DNA of 64,000 nt. Origin: GCA-016699835 sp964543905 (GTDB taxonomy: Bacteria > Planctomycetota > Phycisphaerae > Phycisphaerales > UBA1924). Shown here one piece after another: positions 35,838-45,120 of the stretch (position 1 is the stretch's first letter; every line of letters starts with the position of its first letter). The position numbers and the translations under genes are program-made. The DNA is taken from positions 48,676-112,675 of the forward strand of contig CAZIZO010000011.1 in the NCBI GenBank assembly GCA_964543905.1, written 5' to 3'. A model generated the notes under the pieces. It was not told the DNA's origin and made no database searches. It saw only the letters and a program-made list of their open reading frames with translations.

Positions 35838-36670
35838 AGGCGTCCCCGCCGTCCATGCAAAGCGCCACCGCGTCGTCGCGATCCACAGCCGAGGCGACGC
35901 CCGACGCGCTGACGCATGTTGTCGACGTCCATGACGTGACCGTCGCGTACCAGCGCAAGCCCGTGCTCTGGGACGTGGACGTGCAGATTCCTCGGGGACG
36001 CCTGGTGGCGGTGCTCGGCCCAAACGGTGCGGGGAAGTCGACGTTGCTCAAGGCCATCCTTGGACTCGTGCCGCTCGCGAGTGGGAGCGTGCAGGTCTTT
36101 GGGAGCACGCTCGCCCGCGCACGGCGGCGCGTGGCCTATGTCCCGCAGCGCGAGAGCGTCGACTGGGATTTTCCCATCGACGCGCTCGGCGTGGCACTCA
36201 TGGGCCGGTACGGGCATCTCGGTTGGTTCCGCCGACCCGGAGCGAAGGATCGCGCGATTGCGATGGAGATGCTCTCCAAGGTTGGGATGGCCGAGTTCGC
36301 CACTCGCCAGATCAGCCAGTTGTCCGGCGGGCAACAGCAACGCGTCTTCCTCGCTCGAGCCTTGGCGCAGCACGCCGACTTGTACCTCATGGACGAGCCG
36401 TTCGCCGGCGTGGATGCCGCGACGGAACGCACGGTGGTCGAGGTCCTGAGATCACTTCGCGGCGAAGGCAAAACGGTGGTCGCGGTGCATCACGACTTGC
36501 AGACGGTGCGAGAGTACTTCGACGAGGTCATCATGCTGAACACGCGGCTCGTCGCCGCGGGCTCGATCGAGCACGCGTTCACGAAGGACAACCTGCACAC
36601 AACGTACGGCGGACGCCTAACGCTTCTCGACGCGGCGGGTGAGGCGATGAGGCGAGATCGGTCGATCTAG
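35834..36670 (+). CDS. troB: metal ABC transporter ATP-binding protein
   Basis: The ATPase of the metal importer, 278 aa. Walker A GPNGAGKST, signature LSGGQQQRVFLARAL and Walker B YLMDEPFAGVD are intact, with the H-loop VAVHHDLQTVREY. A leader of about 30 Ser/Thr/Ala-rich residues precedes VTVAYQRKPVL. It starts at ATG 35834, overlapping the receptor's stop as ATGA, preceded by AAGGAGGG, so translation is coupled. Confidence 0.92.
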   Translation: MKASPPSMQSATASSRSTAEATPDALTHVVDVHDVTVAYQRKPVLWDVDVQIPRGRLVAVLGPNGAGKSTLLKAILGLVPLASGSVQVFGSTLARARRRVAYVPQRESVDWDFPIDALGVALMGRYGHLGWFRRPGAKDRAIAMEMLSKVGMAEFATRQISQLSGGQQQRVFLARALAQHADLYLMDEPFAGVDAATERTVVEVLRSLRGEGKTVVAVHHDLQTVREYFDEVIMLNTRLVAAGSIEHAFTKDNLHTTYGGRLTLLDAAGEAMRRDRSI

Positions 36671-36679
36671 GACGAGCCG

Positions 36680-37621
36680 ATGGGGGACGCACTTCTCACA
36701 CTCCTGCGAGACTCCAACACTCGGACCGTGCTGGTCGGGGCCTCCCTGCTGGGCGTCTCGTGCGGCGCGGTGGGCGCGATCGCGATGTTTCGCAAGCGAG
36801 CCTTGTTGGGCGATGCGATCGCCCACGCGTCGCTGCCGGGGGTCGCTTTGGCATATATGGTCGTCGGGGAGCGAAGCCTGGCGGTCCTGCTGCTCGGGGC
36901 CGTCGTCATGGGCCTGCTCGCCTCGGCGTTCATCGCCGTGGTTCGCGCGATCAGCCGCGTCAAGGAGGACGCCGCGATGGCGATCGTCATCGGGTGCTTC
37001 TTCGGTCTTGGAATCGTGCTCACGCAGATCGTTCAGCGCCAGCCGGGCGGGAGCAAGGCGGGGCTTGATACGTTCATCTTCGGCAAGGCGGCGAGCATGG
37101 TGCAACGTGATGCCGTCACGATCACGGTGGTCGCGGCGGTGGCGCTGGGCGCGGTGGTCCTCCTTGCGAAAGAGTTCAAGACGCTCTGCTTCGACGCCGG
37201 GTATGCCGCTTCGCTCGGGTGGCACACCCTGACGCTCGACCTGGCCCTCGTCACGCTGGTGTGCCTGTGCACGGTCTCGGGGCTACCAGCCGTTGGCGTC
37301 GTGCTGGTGGTGGCGCTCCTTGTCATTCCACCCGCGGCGGCCCGTTTCTGGTCGGATCGCTTCGGCGTCGTGGTTGCCCTGTCCGGAGGGATCGGGCTCC
37401 TCGCGAGCGCCGCGGGCACCATCGCGAGCGCGACGCTTCCCGTTCCCAGCGGAACACTGAGCCGTGGATGGCCAACCGGCCCGCTTATTGCGCTGTCCGC
37501 CGGCGCCTGCTTCCTCGTTTCGCTGCTCGCCTCTCCGCGCCGAGGCCTTGTCGCCGATGTCGTGCGACGCGTCCGAATGCGAGCCTGGAGTGCGCGCGAT
37601 TCCGCGGGGGGGGCGACGTGA
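36680..37621 (+). CDS. troC: metal ABC transporter permease
   Basis: A membrane subunit of 313 aa of the ABC-3 permease family, with about seven to eight helices. Family features are CGAVGAIAMFRKRALLGDAIAHASLPGVA with the conserved DAIAHASLPG, a central FIFGKAASM, and VGVVLVVALLVIPPAAARF near the C-terminus. It follows the ATPase gene by 9 bases and is overlapped by the next gene through GTGA. It forms the channel with the fused second permease. Confidence 0.9.
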   Translation: MGDALLTLLRDSNTRTVLVGASLLGVSCGAVGAIAMFRKRALLGDAIAHASLPGVALAYMVVGERSLAVLLLGAVVMGLLASAFIAVVRAISRVKEDAAMAIVIGCFFGLGIVLTQIVQRQPGGSKAGLDTFIFGKAASMVQRDAVTITVVAAVALGAVVLLAKEFKTLCFDAGYAASLGWHTLTLDLALVTLVCLCTVSGLPAVGVVLVVALLVIPPAAARFWSDRFGVVVALSGGIGLLASAAGTIASATLPVPSGTLSRGWPTGPLIALSAGACFLVSLLASPRRGLVADVVRRVRMRAWSARDSAGGAT

Positions 37622-38976
37622 TCGAGCAGGTCCCCTGGCTTCCCGTGCTTGCGGCCGACACCCTCTTCCACGTCGGAGCCTACGACGTCCGTGCGGACGA
37701 TCTGTGGGTGGTTGGCACGGCCATCCTGTGCGGGCTGGCGTCTTCGATCCTTGGATGCTTCCTGGTGCTGCGTCGGATGTCGCTCCTGGGCGACGCGATC
37801 TCGCACGCGATCTTGCCGGGCCTCGCGATCGCGTTCATCGTCACCAAAGGGCGAGATCCTCTCCCCATGCTCATCGGGGCGATGCTCGTTGGCGTGCTCA
37901 CCGCGTTCCTTTCGTCCTCGCTCCGACGATGGGGACGCGTCGAAGAGGGCACGGCCATGGGCGTGGTCTTCACGACGCTCTTTGCCATCGGCGTCCTCCT
38001 CATCTCGTGGGTCGCCCAGGATGTCGACCTTGATCCCGGGTGCGTGCTCTACGGCGTGATCGAGATGACGCCCTTTGATCGCGTTGTTCTTCCGCTGGAT
38101 GGAGCCTTCTCGCCTGTTGAAGTCCCACGCGCCTTTGTGGGACTCGCGATCGCGTTCGTCGTCAGTCTCGCCTTCGTCCTTGCCTGCTGGAAAGAACTCA
38201 AGATCGTCGCATTCGATCCCGCCCTCGCGAAGGCACTCGGCTTCAGCGTGCCGCTCGTGCATTACGCGCTCATGACCCTCGTCGCGGGAACGACGGTGCT
38301 CTCGTTCGAGGCCGTTGGTTCGATCCTGGTGATCGCGCTGCTGGTGGCGCCCGCCGCCACGGCCCAACTCTTGACCGACCGACTCGGTCGGCTCGTGCTC
38401 TTGGCCGCGTGCGATGCCGTGCTCTCGTCGATCCTGGGCTACGTCCTCGCCGTGGTGTTCAACGCCCCGGTGGCGGGCATGATCGCGACGGTCGCCGGGG
38501 TCTTGTTCGTGCTCGCGCTCGCACTCGCGCCTCGGCAAGGCCTGGCAAGCCGATGGACCTCGCGGGTCTCCCTCAAGTTCCGCATCGCGAGTGAGGATGT
38601 TCTTGGATCGCTCTATCGTAAGAGCGAGAAGAGCAGCGTCGCCGTGACGGCGCCGCGTTCCCGCGGAGTCCTCGAATGGCTTGCCCTCCGCGCTCTCCTC
38701 GTTCGCGGTGACGTCCGGCGGGAGCGAGGCGGTGCCCTCGCGCTCTCGCCTCAAGGACATGCCCGGGCGCAGCGCCTAGTCCGGGCGCACCGCCTTTGGG
38801 AGACGTATCTCTCCCACAACGTGCCCCTCCCGGTCGATCATCTGCACGAACCCGCGGAGCGCGTGGAGCACTTCATCGGCAGTCGGCTCGACCAGGCGCT
38901 TCACGAAGAAACTCGAGGTGCAACGCAGGACCCGATGGGCAAGCGGATCCCGCCGGCGCACGGGCCGGAGCGATGA
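37618..38976 (+). CDS. troD: metal ABC permease with a C-terminal DtxR-like domain (fusion)
   Basis: A second ABC-3 permease (about residues 1-310: GDAISHAILPGLAIAF, GSILVIALLVAPAATAQLLTD) continued by about 130 residues that resemble the DNA-binding and metal-binding/dimerisation parts of DtxR/MntR: EWLALRALLVRGDVRRERGG (winged helix-like) and RLVRAHRLWETYLSHNVPL with HEPAERVEHFI and DPMGKRIP. Total 452 aa. The start is GTG 37618, overlapping the previous stop (GTGA). The open frame upstream to 37219 lies inside the previous gene and is rejected. How a membrane-tethered regulator domain works is unknown; it may gate transport by cytoplasmic metal. Confidence 0.82.
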   Translation: MIEQVPWLPVLAADTLFHVGAYDVRADDLWVVGTAILCGLASSILGCFLVLRRMSLLGDAISHAILPGLAIAFIVTKGRDPLPMLIGAMLVGVLTAFLSSSLRRWGRVEEGTAMGVVFTTLFAIGVLLISWVAQDVDLDPGCVLYGVIEMTPFDRVVLPLDGAFSPVEVPRAFVGLAIAFVVSLAFVLACWKELKIVAFDPALAKALGFSVPLVHYALMTLVAGTTVLSFEAVGSILVIALLVAPAATAQLLTDRLGRLVLLAACDAVLSSILGYVLAVVFNAPVAGMIATVAGVLFVLALALAPRQGLASRWTSRVSLKFRIASEDVLGSLYRKSEKSSVAVTAPRSRGVLEWLALRALLVRGDVRRERGGALALSPQGHARAQRLVRAHRLWETYLSHNVPLPVDHLHEPAERVEHFIGSRLDQALHEETRGATQDPMGKRIPPAHGPER

Positions 38977-38979
38977 CAA

Positions 38980-40524
38980 CTAGTGGGCCACATCATCATG
39001 GTCGCTCGGTTTCGATGAGGTCGAGGATGACGCCGATGGATCGCCCGACCCAACCTCCTCGGCAGCCGGCGCCAGCAACTGCCCTTCCCAGCCACCCCCG
39101 AGTGATTTGTAGAGCGCGATCAGCCCGGTCGTCACCGCCACCTCGCTCTGCACCAGTTGGTCTTGCGTGTCATAGAGCGCCCGCTGGCTGTCCAGCACGT
39201 TCAGGAAATCACGTATGCCCGCGCGGTTGAGATCGGTCGCCAAGTCAACGGCACGCTGGTTGGCCGCCACCGCATCACGCAATGAGTTCCATCGCGCTTG
39301 CTCCTGCGTGAACGCGACGAGCCGGTTCTCCACCTCTTCAAAGGCGGACAGGATCGTCTTGTCGTACATCGCGAGTGCCTGCTGCGCCCGAGCGTCCGCG
39401 GCTTCGATGTTGTTGCGGATGCGACCCGCGTCAAACGCGTTCCAACGCACCCCCGGTCCGATCGACCAGGAATGACTCGCCAGGCTGCCCCAGGTGTTGA
39501 AGGCGTCCGCCTGCATGCCCAGCGTCCCGGTCAGCGTGAACTTCGGGTACAGGTCGGCGGTCGTGACGCCGATCCTTGCCGTCGCCGATGCGAGTTCGCG
39601 CTCGGCCCTTCGAATGTCGGGGCGTCGTTGCAGGAGATCCGTCGGCAATCCGACGGGCACCCTGGGCGGCGTCGGGGGAATCGCCCCCTTCGCCGCGAGT
39701 TCTTCTCGGAGGCTCGTGGGCATCCCGCCCAGCAAGACGCCGAGCCGATGGAGCGATTGCTGCATCTGAGTCGCCACGAGCGGGACCTGCGATCGGCGAG
39801 ACTCCAACTGCGCCGTCGCCTGGGCATAGTCCAACTCGGGCACGATCCCTGCATCGAGCCGGACCTTGGCCACCTGCTGCGTCTCGGCCTGGACTCGCAC
39901 CGCTTCCTCCAGCACGTGCATGCGCTTCTGGTACCCGCGATACTCCACATAGTTTCGCGCAATCTCGGACGTCAACGTCACCAGCACGTCGCGTCGCGAC
40001 CACTCGCTCGCCTCCAAGTCCGCATCCGCCGCTTCGATGCCGCGGCGGACTCCGCCGAAGACGTCGATTTCCCATCCGGCGTCCAGGCCGGCCGTGAAGA
40101 GATTCGTGACTCGCCCGGGCGCTCCTCCCGGACCAAAGGCGTTCTCACTCCCACGAGACCGCGTGTAGCCGCCCACGGCATCGAGCACCGGGTATGCGAG
40201 CGACTCGGAGACCCCACGCTGGGCCCGCGCCTCACGCAGCCTCGCCAGCGCCAATCGCACGTCGGGGCTCTGCGACACGCCACGCGCGATCAGGCTATCG
40301 AGCGTCGGGTCCCCCAGCGACTTCCACCATTCGCGGAGGTCCGCAGGGTCGGTCGAAATCACCGAGGCCAGGCTTCCGTTTGTTGGGGTCGAGGTATTCT
40401 CGAACCCGGTGGATGCGCGGTCTTCCGGCTTGCGGTAGTTCGGTCCCACCGTGCACCCCGCGAGGAGCACCAGGCTCGACGCGAGGAGCGTATTCGTAAC
40501 GGTCGTGTTCTTTGGCATAGTCAT
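38980..40524 (-). CDS. NodT-family outer-membrane efflux lipoprotein
   Basis: The TolC-like outer-membrane factor of the tripartite exporter, 514 aa. The signal ends in lipobox VLLAGC, and TVGPNYRKPE follows, as in most NodT/OprM proteins. Two repeats of the outer membrane factor fold are visible (SPDVRLALARLREARAQRG and later ERELASATARIGVTTADLYPKF). ATG 40524 (MTMPKN) has GAGG six bases upstream. It is the last gene of the tetR operon. It ends 3 bases from the stop of the metal permease gene on the other strand. Confidence 0.9.
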   Translation of the reverse strand: MTMPKNTTVTNTLLASSLVLLAGCTVGPNYRKPEDRASTGFENTSTPTNGSLASVISTDPADLREWWKSLGDPTLDSLIARGVSQSPDVRLALARLREARAQRGVSESLAYPVLDAVGGYTRSRGSENAFGPGGAPGRVTNLFTAGLDAGWEIDVFGGVRRGIEAADADLEASEWSRRDVLVTLTSEIARNYVEYRGYQKRMHVLEEAVRVQAETQQVAKVRLDAGIVPELDYAQATAQLESRRSQVPLVATQMQQSLHRLGVLLGGMPTSLREELAAKGAIPPTPPRVPVGLPTDLLQRRPDIRRAERELASATARIGVTTADLYPKFTLTGTLGMQADAFNTWGSLASHSWSIGPGVRWNAFDAGRIRNNIEAADARAQQALAMYDKTILSAFEEVENRLVAFTQEQARWNSLRDAVAANQRAVDLATDLNRAGIRDFLNVLDSQRALYDTQDQLVQSEVAVTTGLIALYKSLGGGWEGQLLAPAAEEVGSGDPSASSSTSSKPSDHDDVAH

Positions 40525-40622
40525 CCATTTCCTCGTGCGTGCTGTTGCTATGTTCCCACCGCCGCAGCCCGCGGCCATACTCTTCCCTTCGAGACTCTCC
40601 TCGATCGCGCCGACGCGGCCCA

Positions 40623-41801
40623 TCATCCCTTCGTCGTCGCGCGCACGTCGGCCTCGCTCGCCCTCGGCGTCATGGGCTCACCCTCGATGTAGACGTCCAT
40701 CTGCTGCCCCACATAAATCGGCAAGTCCTTGGGGTCAAAGGCATAGATCACTTGCAACACGCGCGTATCCACGCGCTCCGTGCTCTCACCCGTGAGTGAT
40801 CGCTTGGGGACGACATACGGCTCAAACCGCACAAAGGACAGCGGGGCCGAGATGTCCTTGTTCCCCCGCACGAACGCGACCGCCTTGGCCCCAGCCTTCA
40901 CCCGCCACGCGTCGTTCTCGTCGACATCCACCCGGACGTGCAAGGGTGAGATTGCGCCGAGCACCATGAGCGGGGTCGTCAATGGACCAGCCTGCGCAAA
41001 CTCACCGACGCGGAGATTCACCTGAAGGAGTTTGCCATCGATCGGCGCGCGGATCGTCCGACGCTCCAGTTCCGTCTTGATCGTCTCCAGGTTGGCTTTC
41101 GCCGCCGCGATCTGCCCATCCACGATCGCGAGGTTGGCCCGCGCCGTCGCGAGTTGCGATTCCGACACCAAGAGGTCCGCCGACCACGTGCCCGCACGCA
41201 GCAGCGCGAGGTCCGCCTTCGCTTGATCCAATCTCGCCTGCGCCGTGGCGACGGCGAATCGCCTGCGGCTGAGTTCGTCCGCCGCGACCGCTCGCTTGTC
41301 GGTCACACTCTCCCACATCGTGAGTTGGCTCTTCAGATCGTCGAGCGACGCCTGCGCTTCCGCGACCCTCGCCTCGGCCGTCGGCAGCAGTTCCGGACGG
41401 GTTCCCAGCCTCAGTCGATCCAACTGGGCCTGCGCCACGCGAACGTCGGCCTCCCGGGCCACACGCTGCATCTCGGCGACGCGGACGTCGGCCTCACGCG
41501 CCGCTCGTTGCGCCTCCAACTCGCGAGCGTCCAGGCGGAACAACGCGTCCCCTTTCTTTACCATCCCTCCCGCCCCATTCGGAGCCTCGATGCACACGCC
41601 CGCGACCGGCGTGCCGATCGCGATGTTCTGCGAACTCGCTTCCACGAGACCGCTCCCCGCGACGAACGTCGTGAACGGCGCCCTTGGTGGCTCGACCACC
41701 GGAGGTTGCGGCATCGGCGGTTTGCTCCCCTGCACCACCGTCCACACCGCCAGGATCACGCCCGCGACGGCCAACAACGGGATCAGATATGTCCGAATCA
41801 T
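40623..41801 (-). CDS. HlyD/DevB-type membrane fusion protein
   Basis: The periplasmic adaptor of the exporter, 392 aa. An N-terminal membrane anchor (residues 4-26, TYLIPLLAVAGVILAVWTVV) precedes a biotinyl-lipoyl-like strand (VAGVCIEAPNGAGGMVKKGDALFRLDA). A long alpha-helical hairpin with heptad repeats (LEAQRAAREADVRVAEMQRV onward) follows, then the returning lipoyl half (RTIRAPIDGKLLQVNL) and a beta-barrel domain. ATG 41801 has GGAG eight bases upstream. It would bridge the ABC permeases to the outer-membrane lipoprotein. Confidence 0.88.
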   Translation of the reverse strand: MIRTYLIPLLAVAGVILAVWTVVQGSKPPMPQPPVVEPPRAPFTTFVAGSGLVEASSQNIAIGTPVAGVCIEAPNGAGGMVKKGDALFRLDARELEAQRAAREADVRVAEMQRVAREADVRVAQAQLDRLRLGTRPELLPTAEARVAEAQASLDDLKSQLTMWESVTDKRAVAADELSRRRFAVATAQARLDQAKADLALLRAGTWSADLLVSESQLATARANLAIVDGQIAAAKANLETIKTELERRTIRAPIDGKLLQVNLRVGEFAQAGPLTTPLMVLGAISPLHVRVDVDENDAWRVKAGAKAVAFVRGNKDISAPLSFVRFEPYVVPKRSLTGESTERVDTRVLQVIYAFDPKDLPIYVGQQMDVYIEGEPMTPRASEADVRATTKG

Positions 41802-41877
41802 GTTGCTATCTCCACAACGAGTCCCTGCTGTCCTTCTCCGCGACTGGTCTTCTTCGGCCCGCGTCCTGCTCCCGGCC

Positions 41878-42699
41878 TCACTCGATCCTGACGTCCGTCC
41901 TCGATACCGGATGCTCCGCGAGCACGTGCCCTTGTCCCGTCCCGATCTTGATGATGCGCCCGTCGTCCATCTCCGCGATGCGGTCCGCAAACTCGAAGAT
42001 GCGCTGGTCGTGCGTCACCACCACAAGCGAAAGGTCGTTGCTGCTCGCGATGCTCCGCAGCAGTTCCATCACCTTCTGCCCCGTCACGTGGTCGAGCGCG
42101 CTCGTCGGCTCGTCGCACACGATGATCTTCGGCCGGTGCACCAGGGCCCTCGCGATGGCCACGCGCTGCTGTTGCCCACCGGACAGTTTCGTCGGCACGT
42201 TGTTTACGCGAGTCCCCAGCCCCACCAACTCCAGCATCTCACCCGCCATCTTCACCGCCTTGGCGCGGGGCACGTTATTGATGAGCAGTGGCACCGCGAC
42301 ATTCTCGGCAATCGTCAGCGTGGGGATCAGATTGAACGATTGGAAGACAAATCCGATGTTCTTGGCTCGAAACGCCGTCCGGCGACTTGGTCCAATCGCG
42401 TCCAGGTCTTCACCCAACACGGTGCACTCGCCGCCGTCGCGATCGAGCACGCCCGCCATCACCGAGATCAGCGTGGTCTTGCCACAGCCCGAAGGCCCAA
42501 CCAGCATGAGCAACTCCCCCTGGAGCACGTCGATGTCGACGCCACGCAGCGCTCGCACCGCCGCGTCGCCCTTGCCATAGGTCTTGGTGAGGTTTCGGCA
42601 ACGGATCGCCGCCGTGGACGACCGCGCGAGGCGGGCCGCCGACTCGGTCATCGGACCGCCGGACACGTCCATCCCGTTCTTTCCAGTTGCTTCAACCAT
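41878..42699 (-). CDS. ABC exporter ATP-binding protein (DevA/LolD-like)
   Basis: The ATPase that energises the two FtsX-type permeases, 273 aa. Walker A GPSGCGKTT, signature LSGGQQQRVAIARALV and Walker B IIVCDEPTSALD are intact. The first 32 residues are a variable leader. Sequence resembles MacB/LolD/DevA ATPases. ATG 42699 has AAGGA. It lies between the permeases and the adaptor. Confidence 0.9.
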   Translation of the reverse strand: MVEATGKNGMDVSGGPMTESAARLARSSTAAIRCRNLTKTYGKGDAAVRALRGVDIDVLQGELLMLVGPSGCGKTTLISVMAGVLDRDGGECTVLGEDLDAIGPSRRTAFRAKNIGFVFQSFNLIPTLTIAENVAVPLLINNVPRAKAVKMAGEMLELVGLGTRVNNVPTKLSGGQQQRVAIARALVHRPKIIVCDEPTSALDHVTGQKVMELLRSIASSNDLSLVVVTHDQRIFEFADRIAEMDDGRIIKIGTGQGHVLAEHPVSRTDVRIE

Positions 42700-42756
42700 G
42701 CGGTCGTTCCTTGTCCTCATTCACGCATCCATCGCACCCCACCCGGGCCTGCATCA

Positions 42757-43917
42757 TTATCCTTTGAACACCACCGCCGGCTCCAGACGCATGACGCGCT
42801 GGATGCTCAGCATCGCCGAGAGCACGCAGATGACACACACCGCCGCACCCGAGACCAGCAGCAACTGCCAAGGCGTATAGAAGGCAAGCGGGGTTCCGCT
42901 CATCCGCATCCCGAACACCGTGGTCAGGCCGACGCCAAGCCCGTACCCAATGGTGCCCACAATCCCGGCTTGCAGCATGATCATGAGGAGCAGCCGACCA
43001 TCGCTCGCGCCCATCGCCTTGAGCGTTCCAAAGTACTTCAAGTTGTCGATGGTAAACGAGTAGAACATGAACCCGGTGATGACCGTCCCGACCAGGAACC
43101 CCAGCCCGACCGCGATGCCGAAGTTGATCGGGATGCCGGTATTCTTGACGAAGTACATGACGGTGAGCCACTTGAACTGCGCCCCCGTGTAGGCCGCCAG
43201 CCCGGTGCGATCGGTGATGCGCTTGCACACCACTTCGGCATCCTGCCCGGGGAGCGCCTTGACGAGGATGAAACTCAGGAGTTTACGCTCGCGAGGTGCG
43301 AACTTCGTGGCTCTCGAATACGTCGTGTAGATGTTGGGCTGCGACTGGAAGTTGCGGGACATGTCGGCGATCCCCACGATCACCGCACGGTGATCGTTGA
43401 TCTCGAGCGTCTCGCCCACGCGAACGGGCTCGGGCCTGCCTCCGGGCACCCGACTCGGCGTCGCGAGCCGCCCGTTGGCGCCGTTCGCGTCCACGATCAC
43501 CGAATCGGCCTGGCGCAGGTCCATGAGTTTTCCGTCGAGCATCCGCATCGGGCCGCCGATGAGCGTCGAGTCGTCGATGCCGTACAAGTTGCAGTTCACG
43601 AACTGCCCGTTGTCCAGGCGAACGCGGATCAGCCCCTTGTACAGCGGCGTCGCCCACGCCACGCCCTCCACGCCCCGAACCCGATACAACTCCGTATCCT
43701 GCAGCGGCTTCACGTCATCGATGTACTGCACCTTGGGGTCCATCACCCAGATGTCCGGCTGCGCAATGTCCGTGATGGTCGCGAACGTCCGGGTCATGAT
43801 GCCCGAAAAGATCGAACCCTGCTGCGTGATCACCATGCTCGCCAAGGTCACGCCCATCACGATGCCAAAGTACTTGGCCTTGTCCCCGAACAGCATCTTG
43901 AGTGCAACCGCGAACAT
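42757..43917 (-). CDS. FtsX-type ABC exporter permease 2 (DevC-like)
   Basis: A 386-aa permease with an N-terminal helix (about residues 15-40), a large extracytoplasmic MacB-PCD-type domain and a C-terminal group of three membrane helices (IAVGLGFLVGTVITGFMFY, GIVGTIGYGLGVGLTTVFG, LLVSGAAVCVICVLSAMLS) ending in LEPAVVFKG. It shares clear sequence identity along its whole length with the upstream permease (both contain YSRAxxFxP and FKxMGAS). The exporter may thus be a heterodimer. Confidence 0.9.
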   Translation of the reverse strand: MFAVALKMLFGDKAKYFGIVMGVTLASMVITQQGSIFSGIMTRTFATITDIAQPDIWVMDPKVQYIDDVKPLQDTELYRVRGVEGVAWATPLYKGLIRVRLDNGQFVNCNLYGIDDSTLIGGPMRMLDGKLMDLRQADSVIVDANGANGRLATPSRVPGGRPEPVRVGETLEINDHRAVIVGIADMSRNFQSQPNIYTTYSRATKFAPRERKLLSFILVKALPGQDAEVVCKRITDRTGLAAYTGAQFKWLTVMYFVKNTGIPINFGIAVGLGFLVGTVITGFMFYSFTIDNLKYFGTLKAMGASDGRLLLMIMLQAGIVGTIGYGLGVGLTTVFGMRMSGTPLAFYTPWQLLLVSGAAVCVICVLSAMLSIQRVMRLEPAVVFKG

Positions 43918-43959
43918 GATCGTGCCTGGCTCCCTTGGACACTCCGAGCAACCTCTGTA

Positions 43960-45120
43960 TTACCCCTTGAACACCGCGGCCGGTTCGAGTCGGAGGACCC
44001 TCCGCACACTGAACAACGCCGACAGCACGCACACCAACCCCACCGCGACGCCGCCGAAGATCAGCAGCGGCCAGGGCATCACGAACGCTAGGGTCGTTCC
44101 CTTGATCAACACGCCGAAGAGGGCCGCCCCCCCGACGCCGATCCCAAACCCCACCGCGCCAGCGAACAAGGATTGCGCAATGACCATCGACACCAATCTT
44201 GCGTTGCTCGCGCCCATCGCCTTGAAAGTCCCAAAGTGCTTCAGATTGTCCATCGTGAAGTTGTAGAACGTCTGCCCCGTAATCACCACCCCGACCACAA
44301 AGCCCAGCAGCACCGCAAGCCCAAAGTTGACGGCGATCCCCGTCTTGTCGATGATGTACTTCGCCGTCAGCCAACGAAACTCGTTCGCGGTCAGCGCCTT
44401 GAGCCCGATCGTTTCGCGAATCTTCCGCGAAACCTCCCCCGCGTCCGCGCCGTCCTGCAACTTGACCATGATGAAGTTCATGACCCGTCGCGTGGGCGGC
44501 AGAAACCGCGCCGCCCGAGAGTACGTGGTGTAGATGATCGGATCCCAGAAAAACGACGGCTGCCCCTTGTACGTCCCCACCACGATCGCCCGCTTGTCGT
44601 TCAGTTCCAGCGTATCCCCGACCCGCAGCGGTCGATCCACCTCCCCCGTCTCGGGATTCTTCATGGCAAACTTGCTCGCCAGGTCGCCCTCATCCACGAA
44701 GATCGCGTCGTTCTTCCGGAGGTCCTCGATCGAACCCCGGACGAGGTGCGAGGGTGCCCCGACAAAGGTGCCATCATCCACCCCGATCACCACGCACAAC
44801 GACAACTGCCCGCTCGGAAGCCGGATGGGCGTCCACTGCTTGATCATCGGCATCGCCCACGCAACGCCCTCCACGCCCCGCACACGCTGCAGCGCCGTCT
44901 CCTGCAGCGGCTTGTTGTCCGCGTGCATCTGCACCTCCGGGTCCATCACCCACAGGTCGGGCGTCGGCGTGTCGTCGATGAAGGAGTACGTCCGCGTCAT
45001 CAGACCCAGAAAGATCGCGGGCTGCTGTGTGAGCAGGAGCGACGTAAAACTCAGCCCCACCAGCACGCCGATGTACTTTGCCTTGTCGCCCAGGAGCATG
45101 CGCAGCGCAACATGGATCAT
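43960..45120 (-). CDS. FtsX-type ABC exporter permease 1 (DevC-like)
   Basis: A 386-aa paralogue of the next permease: N-terminal helix (YIGVLVGLSFTSLLLTQ), a periplasmic domain (MDPEVQMHADNKPLQETALQ), then three C-terminal helices and the end LEPAAVFKG. Its ATG at 45120 overlaps the tetR stop by 4 bases (ATGA), so it is translationally coupled to the repressor gene. A longer open frame up to 45900 belongs to the tetR region in another frame and is not real. Confidence 0.9.
   Translation of the reverse strand: MIHVALRMLLGDKAKYIGVLVGLSFTSLLLTQQPAIFLGLMTRTYSFIDDTPTPDLWVMDPEVQMHADNKPLQETALQRVRGVEGVAWAMPMIKQWTPIRLPSGQLSLCVVIGVDDGTFVGAPSHLVRGSIEDLRKNDAIFVDEGDLASKFAMKNPETGEVDRPLRVGDTLELNDKRAIVVGTYKGQPSFFWDPIIYTTYSRAARFLPPTRRVMNFIMVKLQDGADAGEVSRKIRETIGLKALTANEFRWLTAKYIIDKTGIAVNFGLAVLLGFVVGVVITGQTFYNFTMDNLKHFGTFKAMGASNARLVSMVIAQSLFAGAVGFGIGVGGAALFGVLIKGTTLAFVMPWPLLIFGGVAVGLVCVLSALFSVRRVLRLEPAAVFKG

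Noticed and set aside
41245..44091. 948-codon open frame on the plus strand across the exporter operon
   Set aside because: It runs antisense to four genes with intact motifs, has Arg/His/Pro-rich composition and no family motif. Long antisense frames are expected in GC-rich DNA.
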